Assembly (NCBI GenBank): GCA_036898135.1
Contig: CM072513.1
Span: 88,747,800 to 88,811,799 of the forward strand
Length of the DNA: 64,000 nt
Reading direction: 5' to 3'
From: Oncomelania hupensis
Taxonomy: Eukaryota > Mollusca > Gastropoda > Littorinimorpha > Pomatiopsidae
Part shown: piece by piece, positions 32,774 through 43,299 of the stretch
Numbering within the stretch: position 1 is the stretch's first letter
Layout: each line of letters starts with the position of its first letter
Notes under the pieces: generated by a model
Seen by the model: only the letters and a program-made list of their open reading frames with translations
Told to the model about the DNA's origin: nothing
Databases searched by the model: none
Made by a program: the position numbers and the translations under genes

Positions 32774-33410
32774 TGTTACACTCCGTTTGATGTTGGTGTT
32801 TTCTATCAGTATCTGATTCAGCCCCGATGCTTGAATTCCTGATAGTTGTGTAACTCAGATTCGTTTATTCACGCAACCCGTCCAAACAGCATACAAGTCA
32901 CAAAGTCGACGTATGAAGTTTTCCACTTTTATTCAGCACACATCAACAACTGCATACAATTCTCAATTCAACTCAACAACTTTCACAGCAACTTTCCAAA
33001 TCACTATCAACAACTTTTTTCTCTCCCAACAGCAACTCGGCACACGATTAAATAACCTCTCTCTCTTCCGGAAGGATTTCGAATACTGTAGAAATGACGC
33101 ACTGCCACCAATCGAATAAAAGATCGTCATCACTGACTTACGTCAATACATATTTTTATATCTTCCAGAACGACCTCTTGCTTCGACATGCATCGGGAAA
33201 TTTCTATCAAGAGTAAACACGCATATCCAGAAGATTCTCAAATAATATCGACTAACGCAAATTATCAACGTTATACAAAACCTCTCCTAACAACAATGCA
33301 AACTCAAATCAAAGGTAAATAAACTCCATTATTGAATACTTTGCAAAACGAAACGATTAGATCTATCGTGCGCGCTTCCGACATACTTTCGTTCACGTTT
33401 CAACGTAACA
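32774..33410 (-). repeat. 5' LTR
   Basis: A 637-bp copy of the 26778-27414 LTR with no difference found by eye over the full length. It abuts the TSD CTGAG at 33411-33415. Confidence 0.95.
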
Positions 33411-33895
33411 CTGAGGGACTGAGGAGCTCTGAAAGGTAAGCAGGAGTGGTTCAGAATGAAGGCATTGGAAGCAGAGTGAGGCAATCTTGTAATCAATTCG
33501 AGCCTTAACAGGGAGCCAGTTTAGAGTTTTTAGAGCAGAAGAAGCACTGGGGCGTCGAGACTGACGAAGGATAAGACGGGCAGCGTTATTTCGATGCCTT
33601 GAAGTCTGAGGAGTTTGATGTCAGGGAGTCCAGCCAAGAGAGAATTGGCAAAAGTCAAGATGAGAGAGAATGAAGGCCATAGTAAGTTTGCTTGAAGATT
33701 CAACTGAAAAATAATGTCTGATTTTGCTAATTCTGCGGAGATGAACTTTGGTGGTTTTGAGAGATTCATCGAGATGGACGCCAAGATTACGGACCAACTG
33801 GGAAAAATGAATTCTGCGGTTCGATAGGTTTAAAGAGTCTGTGGACAACTGCTGAAGTGTATTGCCTGTACCAATGGCGATCACTTACCTACCAA
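33411..33895 (-). mobile_element. CR1-like LINE, RT C-terminal part (split by the LTR element)
   Basis: The minus-strand translation gives LVRNLGVHLDESLKTTKVHL, then ILSHLDFCQFSLGWTP, the thumb region of CR1/jockey-type RT (pattern VRNLGVxLDxxLSxxxHV...LDYCNSLLxG). The sequence continues in degraded frame toward the insertion site and resumes at 26777. The copy starts near 33895, so it is heavily 5'-truncated. Confidence 0.8.
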
Positions 33896-34154
33896 ATCTT
33901 TCAGCAAGAAGAAGAAAAGTGAGAAACCTATTTGCCAAACTTATGTATCCAAAGAATCAACCCAGCAAAACAAACACACCGGCCAACCTTACCATGTCAC
34001 AGTGCTGTGTTATTAGGCCTCATAGTAAACCCGCTTCAGCTAACCCATGCCAGTTGTCTGTGTATCTGCTCACTTGGCGGCACGAATATTATACAGTAAT
34101 AACAATGTGTGTACAGTTGGAATGCGAGCACATGTGCAAAGTGTGGGAGGAGGT
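33896..34154. other. no feature recognised
   Basis: No gene or repeat recognised. Confidence 0.4.
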
Positions 34155-34164
34155 TGGTATGTGA

Positions 34165-34231
<67 letters not shown>

Positions 34232-34450
34232 TGTGTGTGTGTGTCTACTTGTGTATGTGCGTATGTGTGTGAATGTGTTTGATTCTGCTGTACTCGGAAA
34301 GAAAAATAGTATATTATATAGTAAACGTGTGCATAGTATGGGTATGCGTACGTGTGTGTGTGTTTAGTGTGTGAGTGAGTGAGAGAGAGAGAGAAAGAGA
34401 GAGAGAGAGTGTGTGTGTGGGGGTGTGTGTGTGTGTGTGTGTGTGTGAAT
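34155..34450. repeat. (TG)n/(AG)n compound repeat
   Basis: Alternating TG and GAGA runs with a unique 60-bp spacer near 34270-34330. Confidence 0.9.
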
Positions 34451-34489
34451 GTTTTGTGCGAAATGTGTTTCAATTGATTATGCTCTTTT

Positions 34490-34790
34490 TTTTTCTAAGT
34501 ACACAGGAGTGCTCTTTTAGTGCATGGGAGTGCAGTTGTAGTGCATGAGAGTGTTTTAAGTACAAGGGAGTGATCTATCAGGGACGTAGAAAAATAAAAT
34601 ACAGTCAATTCGGGACAATTTGCAAGAAAGTTCCTATAGGAGACGAACTAGGCCAACTTTTGAGACGGAAAGAGCCAATTTTGCATTGGATTCTTACATT
34701 TTTAGAAGACCCTTGCGTTCTTTCCGTAAAAAATACAACACTTTCCGATTCTTACATTCTTAGTAAAACCCAGTTTTGGTGTTCTACATA
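34490..34790. mobile_element. degraded relative of the foldback element
   Basis: GAGTGCAGTTGTAGTGCATG, GAGACGAACTAGGCCAACTT and two copies of GATTCTTACAT(T/C)TTAG resemble the arm and flank motifs of the foldback elements (GTAGTTGTAGTGCATG; GACGAAGTAGGTCAAGTTT). The large inverted repeat is missing. Copy B begins immediately to the right. Confidence 0.45.
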
Positions 34791-34791
34791 C

Positions 34792-35595
34792 TTGTGTGTG
34801 TGTGTGTGTGTGGGTATGTAAACCGCCGTGATTGAGGTCCAGGGCTTGATACGCTGAGACGTAAATGAGGTCATTTTTTCAAATGGGGCCCTCACCTTGG
34901 ACCTCAGTTATTTTTACCACGTGCACTACAGTTGCACTTCACGGAAGTGTAGTTGTAGTGCATGCGCACTTAAAGTACACTTCGCGAAGTGTAGTTGTAG
35001 TGCATGTGCACTTAAAGTACACTTGGCCAAGTGTAGTTGTAGTGCATGTGCACTACAACTACACCAGGTCAAGTGTAGTTGTAGTGCACATGCACTACAA
35101 GTACACTTGACCTGGTGTAGTTGTAGTGCATCTTCCAGACGGGTAGGATAAGGAACTTTCCTCGACGATTAGGGTAAGGCAGTGCCTCGACGATTAGGGT
35201 AAGGCAGTGCCTCGACGATTAGGGTAAGGCAGTGCCTCGAAAAGGGTTAGGGTCAGGGCTAGTTGCAGCGCTGCAACTAGCCCTGACCCTAACCCTTATC
35301 GTCGAGGCACTGCCTTACCCTAATCGTCGAGGCACTGCCTTACCCTAATCGTCGAGGAAAGTTCCTTATCCTAGCTGTGTTTTTGAACAAACTTGACCTA
35401 CTTCGTCTCTTAGGAGCGAGGAATTAGGTCAAACTTTTTGCGAAAAGGGTGCTTTTTTGAACAAACTTGACCTACTTCGTCTCTAAGAGGCGAGGAAAAT
35501 TGCTAAAAGTAGCCGTTTTTCGAAGAAAGTTGACCTAATTCGCCGCTTAAGGAGCGCGAAGTACGTCAAAGGACCCCATTTACGCCTGAATAAAA

Positions 35596-35634
<39 letters not shown>

Positions 35635-35657
35635 TGTGTGTGTGTGTGTGTGTGTGT
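34792..35657. mobile_element. foldback element with nested palindromes, copy B (inverted)
   Basis: This is the reverse complement of copy A. It has a chain of near-palindromes (about 34920-35130) with centres CACGGA, TCGCGA, TGGCCA, AGGTCA and TGACCT; then an inverted repeat with left arm 35144-35269 and right arm 35270-35373, and a 25-bp unit present three times on one side and twice on the other, the mirror of copy A. The GAGGCGAGGAAAATTGCTAA flank follows, including an internal duplication of about 65 bp absent from copy A. (TG)n tracts lie on both sides (34792-34812 and 35600-35657). Confidence 0.85.
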
Positions 35658-36135
35658 AAAGAGCCAGAATAAAGAACAAATAAAGCTCGTAAACCAACAA
35701 GGCAGACTATTCAATTTGCAACATCAGGTCAAAACGCAAACGCAAAAGAGCACGTCGCGTGCACACCCACGAATGCACAGACCTCGCACACTTTATAATA
35801 GCTGATTCAGTTTTACCCTAGGTTATATACAGTCCTGAATCGTATAGCAAACATCATCATTGCAGTACCACAAAACATCGTCTCCAACAGCCGCCACCTT
35901 TTCTTACTCAACTGTACAGCACTTCGCCACTTTATTTTAAGTGTATTTATTGTATCGGTTTTAAATGACGTTTTTTATTTTCAGCATAAGAACTACTCAC
36001 GGATGGACGATACAGGGTCTAACTCAAGGTTCAACATTAATCCCGTTTCTTGCCCTTTTTTGGGGGGTGGGGAAAAAAAACAACAAATATATACAATATA
36101 TACAAATATATACAAAAAATATAAACTTTTAAGCA

Positions 36136-36138
<3 letters not shown>
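35658..36138. other. no feature recognised
   Basis: AT-rich sequence, nothing recognised. Confidence 0.4.
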
Positions 36139-36213
<75 letters not shown>

Positions 36214-36607
36214 GGATGCTATACACGCGCCTTTCCACAAATCAATCAGGCTCAAAGCGCGGCGATCTGTACCAACATACACGCTCACCTGTCTCATCCA
36301 CCCTCACACACACACACACACACACAACAAATACACATCCATCACTCATACAGATGGTGTAAGGGCAGGGAGATCGCTATTGGAAGAGGGAAAGAAAACC
36401 GATTTTTTTTTCTGGGGAAATTTTATATTGACTGCGTCCTGTACCATTATTGAAGGGAGGGAGAAAACCGGAGTGCCTGGAGAAAACCCTCGGTGACCTC
36501 AATAGTCTCGTACCTAAGTCACATACGTTCGCCCCTTGCGGGAATCGAACCCGCGACGTTCGGCTTAGGAAACCGGCGACTTATCCACTGCGCCACGAGG
36601 CCACCCC
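36139..36607 (-). mobile_element. SINE-B (tRNA-Arg-like head), copy 1
   Basis: On the minus strand the head (36605-36535) reads GGCCTCGTGGCGCAGTGG, an anticodon-loop-like TTCCTAA, and GCGGGTTCGATTCCCGC, close to a tRNA-Arg(CCT) in boxes A and B. The body includes ACCGAGGGTTTTCTCCAGGC. The 3' end is GCGCTTTGAGCCTG...AGGCGCGTGTATAGC, followed by (ATT)n. CAAATAA occurs at both edges (36134-36140 and 36607-36613), a possible target-site duplication partly hidden in the AT tail. The acceptor stem does not pair, so it is not a working tRNA gene. Confidence 0.85.
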
Positions 36608-36744
36608 AAATAACAATCATCATTCAGTGGTGAGGGGAGGGGGGTGGGTGGGGAGAAGAGAAAAGGGGAGGGTAGGGGGGAGGGAGGAACCCAGTTACAT
36701 TACTAATCTTTCCATGTTAATACGAAAGTCGCCCAAAATGTGTT

Positions 36745-36972
36745 AATGCCCGAGGCTCCCAATTGCTATCTTAGGCGCACTGGCTGACGCCTCAGACAAC
36801 TAAAGCACAAGCCTTGACGACTAGGGGACTTCGTAGTGCTTACTGGGGGTGGTTACGTAGCTGGTATTCACTCGTCTAGGACATCAGCGTCAGGATCTTT
36901 AAAAGTCCGAACGATGGAATGCATGCATCAAGCATGCGTAGTAAACTAGATCTCGGTTTATACTCTCATCAT
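36745..36972 (-). mobile_element. SINE-A, partial copy
   Basis: Plus-strand GCCCGAGGCTCCC, ACTAAAGCACAAGCCTTG, CTCGTCTAGGACATCAGCGT and CTCGGTTTATACTCTCATC follow the SINE-A order. Head and tail are missing. Confidence 0.7.
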
Positions 36973-37081
36973 CACCAATCGCGTACGTCGAAACACAACC
37001 ACCAGCACGCATCCGCCATCCAAATAAATAAATAAATAAATAAATGTGGAAGCTGTTTGCGTACTCCACAGAATAGCATTC

Positions 37082-37083
<2 letters not shown>

Positions 37084-37167
<84 letters not shown>

Positions 37168-37552
37168 GCTGTGCATACCCGCTTGTTCCCAAATCACTAA
37201 TCAGGCCCAAAGCGCGGAGATCTGTACCAGCACACACGCTCACATGTTTCACCCACTCTCTCTCACACACACAACAAACACACCCTTATCACTCCAACTT
37301 GTGGTGTAAAGGCAGGGAGGTCGCTATTAGGAGACGGAAAGGAAATCGAATTTTTATTTGTCAAATTTTTAGACTTACTGCATCCAATATCGTTATAGAA
37401 GGGAGGGAGGGAGGAAACCCGAGTACCTGGAGAAAAGCCTCGGTGACCTCAATAGCCTAAGGCACATAAGTCCGCCCCTTTCGGGAATGGAACACGCGAC
37501 CTTCGGTATAGGAAACCGGCGACTAATCCACTGCGCCACGAGGCCGCTTGCC
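37084..37552 (-). mobile_element. SINE-B, copy 2
   Basis: The second copy of the same SINE, 469 bp, with an (AAT)n tract at its left (3') end (37084-37165) and the tRNA-like head at 37552-37480. In the box B region CGAACCC has changed to GGAACAC on the plus strand, so its promoter is probably dead. AGGAAACCGGCGACTAATCC and CACTGCGCCACGAGGCC are conserved. Confidence 0.85.
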
Positions 37553-37675
37553 AAACAGTTCATGAGTTCAGCTCCCACATCCCAACCCCACCACCCAAAA
37601 AAAGGCCAACAGGTTCTTGTATGCAACTCAGCACTTTAATGTGAAGCGATCGATCATCAGCAGCCGTCACATTAA

Positions 37676-37842
37676 AAGAAGAAGAAGAAGAAGAAGAAGA
37701 AGAAGAAGAAGAAGAAGAAGAAGAAGAAGAAGAAGAAGAAGAAGAAGAAGAAGGAGGAGGAGGAGGAGGAGGAGGAGGAGAAGAAGAAGAAGAAGAAGAA
37801 GAAGAAGAAGAAGAAGAAGAAGAAGAAGAAGAAGAAGAAGAC
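37676..37842. repeat. (GAA)n with (GGA)n centre
   Basis: About 55 triplets: GAA, then a block of GGA, then GAA. Pure purine on the plus strand. Confidence 0.97.
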
Positions 37843-37877
37843 ACAGATGATGTTTTTTTGACTCAGTTTTAAATTAT

Positions 37878-38080
37878 AAGAAAGAGATTTCTCTTATATA
37901 GCGCACTTACAAACTCAGAGAGCTTCTCAAGGCGCTGGCCTGTACTATCCAGCAATCACACAATAGTTTGCTGAAGTCGGAATCGAACCCATGTCGCCCA
38001 AGACGCCGCACTCACACAAGTCGCAATAAGGATCCACCTTGACCAAACCCACTCCACAGATCCTTTTAACATTCAAAATG
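37878..38080 (-). mobile_element. SINE-A-like, partial copy
   Basis: Plus-strand TATATAGCGCACTTACAAAC followed by GAGCTTCTCAAGGCGCTGGCC matches the SINE-A 3' hairpin. The body diverges soon after. Confidence 0.6.
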
Positions 38081-38145
38081 AGTGTTGCCCCACTAAAAAA
38101 ATAAGCTTACATTAAAAAAAAACTCTTTCCAAAGTATATGTTTTT

Positions 38146-38227
38146 GTGTGCCTATTGATTGATTGATTTATTGTTGCTTTAGGTCCAGCGGACTCTTCTG
38201 AGCCAAATCAGGACCGGTGTGCCTATT
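38146..38227 (-). mobile_element. 60-bp family E insertion with 11-bp TSD
   Basis: GTGTGCCTATT occurs at 38146-38156 and 38217-38227. Between them is a 60-bp insert made of the last part of family E on the minus strand (CGGTCCTGATTTGGCTCAGA...GACCTAAAGCAACAATAAA) and a tail of (TCAA)n. It is an extremely short 5'-truncated retrotransposition event with intact target-site duplication. Confidence 0.9.
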
Positions 38228-38361
38228 AATAGCAACATCCGTGGCGCTAGCCAGCCAACATTCTGCAGCTAAAAATAGCAGCTACCAAAGCCTGTAAGAG
38301 ACAGAACCCATTAAAAAAAACAATTGCTCGTAAGATTTTTCGATTTAGGTTGATAAAACAG

Positions 38362-38397
38362 ACCCTACCCTACCCTACCCTACCCTACCCTACCCTG
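38362..38397. repeat. (CCCTA)n pentanucleotide repeat
   Basis: Seven copies of CCCTA. It resembles but is not the canonical CCCTAA telomere repeat. Confidence 0.9.
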
Positions 38398-39470
38398 CCA
38401 CAGACACCCAAGACGCACAGTTGAAACCGCGTGGTTCATTCAGATATATCGGGTATAGCCCCTCCGGATGTAGGCCTACCGGAAGAATAAGGGGAAACCA
38501 CTCCCTGTCAGAAATGGAATTGAAAAATCCAACTGTAGCGGTTGGTTTGACTAAAGAAAGCCCAATTTATCGTTGTGTTATGTAATAACAATGCGGATTT
38601 TAGAGCACAACCGTTTTCGTGAAAAGTAAACAAAGCCTTCGAATTGGGGCCTTGTAATCATAACGCATGACCGCTTTAATCAAACACTAACCAGTTTACC
38701 TTAATAGTATTATTTTTTGAAAGGTGACTCAGTTTTACGCTAACTAATTCATCCCCATTCCATTGCAGCCTTAAAAAAACACAAATCAGCCTTCAAATAC
38801 GTCACAAGTATTAATGATTTAAAGTTAATAATTATCTGACTCATAAATAACATTATATTGCTCAACGTAAATGTGCGTGCACAATAGTTTATATATAAGC
38901 CTATACATTAAATGCCAACTGTTACCAAAGTTAGCACTGAAGTTGAAGGGATCGCATTGCATAACTTTACCATAAAACAAACCATTACCAGCATATTTGT
39001 TTGTTTTTTTAAGTCTCATCGACGCAGTTTAACATTTATTAACTTAACCCTAACCAAAACACTACTTTACACATTGATTTTAACTTACGTCAACTTTTAT
39101 CAAAGACAAGCACTTCATTGTGCAATTCAAGAATAGCACGTGGTTCTTAAAAAATTGCAATTTACTATTAAAATTTACTTATACCTACTTTGTGAAAAGA
39201 AACAGCACTTGCCTGCAGTAACCAGTATTGCGACCCTCACAGTGGTATATGTTAACAGCAATCCAACAAACGCAGGCCAATATATCAACAGGGTTATAAG
39301 CAATATTCAATAGGGAGGTACTTTTCAGCCAACCTGTATATACAACTTCCTATGATGCTGTGAACAACACAAGCCCCAGCAGGCACTATTTGCCTTGCAA
39401 GGGATTCAATATACTCGCAAATGAAACTTCGATTACCGGTCCGCTGAAAACATATGCTGCTATTTTATGG
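38398..39470. other. no gene; one terminal-like motif
   Basis: About 1 kb without a gene. TAGGGAGGTACTTTTCAGCC at 39311-39330 is a recurring motif in this window. Confidence 0.4.
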
Positions 39471-39477
39471 CCCATCC

Positions 39478-39723
39478 ATCTGGGTGGTGTGTGTGTGTGT
39501 GTGTGTGTGTGGGTGTGGGTGGTGGGGTGGGGTGGGTGATGGAGAGAGTGCAAAAGGGTGGTTTTAGGGGTTGGAGTACGATTGAGTTCATTGTGTATGC
39601 GCACCAGGGAAAGGGGCCGGAAGGAAGGGGGGGGGGCGGAGATGGGGAGGGGGTAAGAGAAGAAGCGGATGTCCGGCTGTGGCGAGGGGAGAGGCGGGGG
39701 AAGAGTCAATCTCTCTCAATCTG

Positions 39724-39756
<33 letters not shown>

Positions 39757-39825
39757 CGAATATTTTATCACAAGCTGACTTACCCTAGCCCTCCCCTCCC
39801 GCCCGCCCCCCCCCCCCCCCCCCAG
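39478..39825. repeat. (TG)n, G-rich, (CT)n and poly-C patches
   Basis: (TG)n at 39486-39512, GGGTGG runs to 39537, (CT)n at 39735-39757, and C-rich tracts at 39723-39735 and 39805-39823. Confidence 0.85.
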
Positions 39826-40080
39826 CAAGTAGCCTCTCATCACCCCACACCAAAATAATAAAATAATTATATTGCGATAAATCATCTATAACCATTCCAT
39901 GCATCTGTTAATTCCGTTCTAAGTTTCATATCCTCTGCATCCGTGTTAGTACGAATAGTACGAATGGTAGTGTGGGTTTGATAGCATCATTGTTATGCAT
40001 TAAGGTGTTCTAATATTCGCTACCGTTTCTTTATTATATACATGTACGCTAACCTTTGTTAACAGTTACTGTGCATCACA

Positions 40081-40140
40081 AACAAATATCCTTGTGCAAA
40101 TGGGGACATTAAGGATTCGTTATTCGTTATTATTCGAGTT
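40081..40140 (+). mobile_element. possible LINE 3' end
   Basis: TCCTTGTGCAAATGGGGACA followed by TTAAGGATTCG and TTATTCG repeats matches the 3' end at 49065-49120 (TTCCTTGTGTTTTCATGGGG then ACAATAAAGATTC). Confidence 0.4.
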
Positions 40141-40361
40141 CAGTGTGCATGTGAGCTTGTTCGATCGGCTGCTGATATATGGTCATTTCAACTGAAGCAG
40201 GGAGCGACAGGTTTTGAACATCAAACATCACAAACTGTCACCGTATAGCCCACAGCATTAATGACATTATTGCGGTTATAGTTGGGTTTTTTGTCTAAAT
40301 TGCTTTGTAGGCATATATACATTTTGTATAGGTCTGGTAGATTTTTTTTAAATATTTTTAA

Positions 40362-40598
40362 CTCACCCCCGTAGCCCAGTGGTAGAGCGTTCGCCCAGCA
40401 CACCGATGACTCGGGTTCTAATCCCGAGGTGGATGTATAAGATAAAGGTTGCTAAGTTTTCGTTGTTTATCTTGGCGGTATAATTGCTCTGCTGGTTCAG
40501 TGTTGATTTAGGTCCCTATCCATTTCATCCCTGGGATGGTCATCTTTGTCGTCCGGATCACCAATGGCGGGTGTGGGGGTAAACTTCCATCTTCGTAC
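40362..40598 (+). mobile_element. SINE-C (tRNA-Ala-like head), copy 1
   Basis: The head CCCCCGTAGCCCAGTGGTAG, anticodon-loop-like CAGCACA (AGC) and CTCGGGTTCTAATCCCGAG resemble tRNA-Ala(AGC), with boxes A and B in place. The body has TGGTTCAGTGTTGATTTAGG, TCCCTGGGATGGTCATC and ATCACCAATGGCGGGTG. The 3' end runs into (TG)n. Related copies: 57305-57538 (minus) and 62170-62345 (plus). Confidence 0.85.
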
Positions 40599-40601
40599 GG
40601 T

Positions 40602-40602
40602 G

Positions 40603-40653
<51 letters not shown>

Positions 40654-40805
40654 TTTGTGTGTGAGTACTTGTGTGGGTATGTAAGTGTGTGTGTACCTGT
40701 GCGGGTATGTTTATGTAGGTGTGTACGTGTGTGTGTATACGTGTGTGTACGTGTGTGTGTGCATGTGTGTGAGTGTTTATGAGTGAATGTGTGAGTTGAG
40801 CGTGT
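40602..40805. repeat. (TG)n microsatellite
   Basis: A pure run at 40602-40650, then imperfect TG/TATG to about 40805, directly 3' of SINE-C. Confidence 0.95.
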
Positions 40806-40949
40806 GTGCGTGTTTGTGAATGCATGGGCGCTGTGAAACGTATAGTCTAACAGCTCAGATTAATGTTTGGTACATTTTAACTGGAATATTGATAGTTGTT
40901 GATGTTGTTGTTGTTGCTGCTGTTATTGGTATTGTTGTTGCCCACCCCC

Positions 40950-41533
40950 CCTCTCCCGTGGGGTTGCCGGGGGTTTCAGTATAAATAGTATCCCCAATTT
41001 CTGGAAATTTAGTGCTTTAAATTCCCACTGTCACTGTCTTTCTCCTTTGTTCTTTCTCATTACTACTCATTCTACTATACTATCTTCTTCTTCTCTAGAC
41101 CAGTCACCTACTTTTTTTTCTTGAAAACTCTTCCGGGACAATACTCCTCATTTGTGTGTGAGGTCTGTTGGATCAGCTTGGGAATATTGGATGCTTTCTA
41201 CCAAATGGTCACTGGGGCTTCCTATGATGTTATTATTTGGCAATGCAGGCATTTTATATGTATGTGTTTCGTTGATATTGTATAATGATGTTTGTATTCT
41301 ATTTTATTTTTGTAAACGGGGGTTCGATAAATTAGAGTATAGCCTCAGCGTCCTCTGCGTGGGATGTCTTTATTGTAAAGTGACCGGCTGGTACTTGCCT
41401 TCAGTGTTACCACTAGGGTTGTTTTGGCAGATCTTTTATGCGGATCAGGGGTGAGTCCTCTTTCACTTCTCTGATCCTGATTTGGCTCGGAAGAGTCCGC
41501 TGGACCTAAAGCAATAACCATGTAATGTAATTT
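40950..41533 (+). mobile_element. family E retroelement, plus-strand copy
   Basis: It starts near TGCCGGGGGTTTCAGTATAA and ends with GAGTCCGCTGGACCTAAAGC, AATAACC and ATGTAATGTAAT. It contains the insert of about 35 bp (TGAGTCCTCTTTCACTTCTC) shared with the 48-kb copy, so the two form a subfamily. No coding sequence. Confidence 0.75.
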
Positions 41534-41756
41534 TGTTCTTCTTATTCTTGTTCTTTGTGTTCTTCTTGTTCTTGTTCTTGATCATCTTCTTCCTCCTCCT
41601 CTAGTTTTTCTGCTATTACTTCTTCTATTTCTTGTTCTCATTCTATTCTACTGCTACGACTGGACTATGACTACGAGGACGACGAGGACGACGACTACAA
41701 CTATGACAACTTCTTCTTCGTCTTCTGCTTCTTCTTCTTCTTGTAATTTGCTGTCC

Positions 41757-42315
41757 TGCGTCGTTGACTGATACTTTCTATACGCTATCTAAGAAATCCT
41801 GTGTTGTTGACTGATACTTTCTATACGCTATCTAAGAAATCCTGTGTTGACTGATACTTTCTATACGCTATCTAAGAAATCCTGTGTTGTTGACTGATAC
41901 TTTCTATACGCTGTCTATGAAATCATGTGTTGTTGAGTGATATTTTCTGTGCACTAAGAAATCCTGTATTGTTGACTGATACTTTCTATACGCTGACTAA
42001 TAAATCCTGTATTGTTAACTGATACTTTCTATACGCTGTCTAACAAATCTTGTATTGTTGACTAATACTTTCTATACGCTGTCTAAGAAATCTTGTATTG
42101 TTGACTGATACTTTCTATACGCTTTCTATGAAATCTTGTATTGTTGACTGATACTTTCTATACGCTGTCTAAGAAATCTTGTATTGTTGACTGATACTTT
42201 CTATACGCTTTCTATGAAATCCTGTATTGTTGACTGATACTTTCTATACGCTGTCTAAGAAATCTTGTATTGCTGACTGATACTTTCTATACGCTGTCTA
42301 TGAAATCCTTTATTG
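41757..42315. repeat. 43-bp minisatellite
   Basis: About 13 units containing TTGACTGATACTTTCTATAC followed by GCTGTCTAAGAAATCCTGTA. Some units lose a GTT (40 bp). The first half of the array has AAATCCTGTGTTG, the second AAATCTTGTATTG. Confidence 0.93.
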
Positions 42316-42454
42316 CTGTACTTAGTGCCCAAAAGTTGCCAAAACGCCTACAGCCAAGTCATGCATCCTAAGGTTGACGCTGACAAAACTAGACCTTGAT
42401 CCTCTAACGGTGTTAATTGGACAATAAAAGTGTGCCTATTTATCACACTGACAT

Positions 42455-43195
42455 CAGACAGACAGACAGACACACGTATGCAATTACGCGCGCAAGCATA
42501 TTCATATAATCACATGCACATTCATGCACACACACATACCACACACCCCCATAACTCTCTTTCTCTGTCACATACCATAACTCTCTCACATATCACGCCC
42601 CCCCCCCCATAACTCTCTTTCTCTCTCACATACCATAACTCTGTCACATATCACACCCACCCACATAACTCTCTGCCTCTCTCACATACCATAACTCTCT
42701 CACATATCACACACACACCCATAACTCTCTCTCATACCATAACTCTCTCACATATCGCACACACATACACTTAACTTTCTCTCTCTCTCTCTATCTCACA
42801 TACTGCAAACACACATAACTCTCTCACACATACCACACACACACACAACTCTCACATACCACGCACACACAACTATATTTCTTAGATACCACATATACAC
42901 ATAACTCTCTCACAAATACACACATACACAACACACACATACACACACGCGCTAACACACACATGTTCTCACGCTCACACTTATTACGCACACACACACA
43001 TGCTCTCCCAAGCGCACATTTATACACCTATACATGCACTCACACATACCACACACATACAGAAACACACAGACACACACTAACATCATAAAGAGGTTCA
43101 GACTAGAGCCAACTTCTACAGCAAACGTACAATGCTAGTGCTGGCAAACCTAATCGTGTTTACCACATCAAATGATGAATTGGACAGAACTAGTC

Positions 43196-43251
<56 letters not shown>

Positions 43252-43260
43252 CACACACAT
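42455..43260. repeat. CA-rich imperfect repeats, then (CA)n
   Basis: Recurring CATACCATAACTCTCTCACA and ATATCACAC blocks at 42540-42860 form an imperfect tandem repeat. Mixed CA-rich sequence follows to 43075, then a pure (CA)n at 43200-43243. Confidence 0.85.
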
Positions 43261-43299
43261 CTACATCTACATGCACGCTATTAATTAATTAATTTATTT

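Larger units (their letters stand above)
26773..33415 (-). mobile_element. complete Ty3-type LTR retrotransposon, pol order INT before RT
   Basis: The element spans 26778-33410 (6,633 bp) between 5-bp target-site duplications CTGAG (26773-26777 and 33411-33415). Its two 637-bp LTRs start TGTTAC and end GTAACA, and by eye I find no difference between them. Read on the minus strand the order is gag (coiled coil, capsid-like, CCHC zinc knuckle), aspartic protease, integrase, reverse transcriptase, RNase H. Ty3/Gypsy elements normally have integrase after RNase H. The order here is that of Ty1/Copia and of the Gmr1-like Ty3 group described from deuterostomes. No env frame is present. Three frame breaks make this copy defective on paper. 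It is inserted in a CR1-like LINE. Confidence 0.95.

Noticed and set aside
36535..36605. A tRNA-Arg gene
   Set aside because: Boxes A and B and the anticodon loop are recognisable, but the acceptor stem does not pair and the sequence continues into a SINE body with a second copy at 37.5 kb.
40365..40435. A tRNA-Ala gene
   Set aside because: It is the head of SINE-C. The acceptor ends do not pair and the family has other copies.
41757..42315. CRISPR array
   Set aside because: Direct repeats of 40-43 bp without distinct spacers, in an animal genome. The same applies to the 28-, 42-, 45- and 26-bp arrays.
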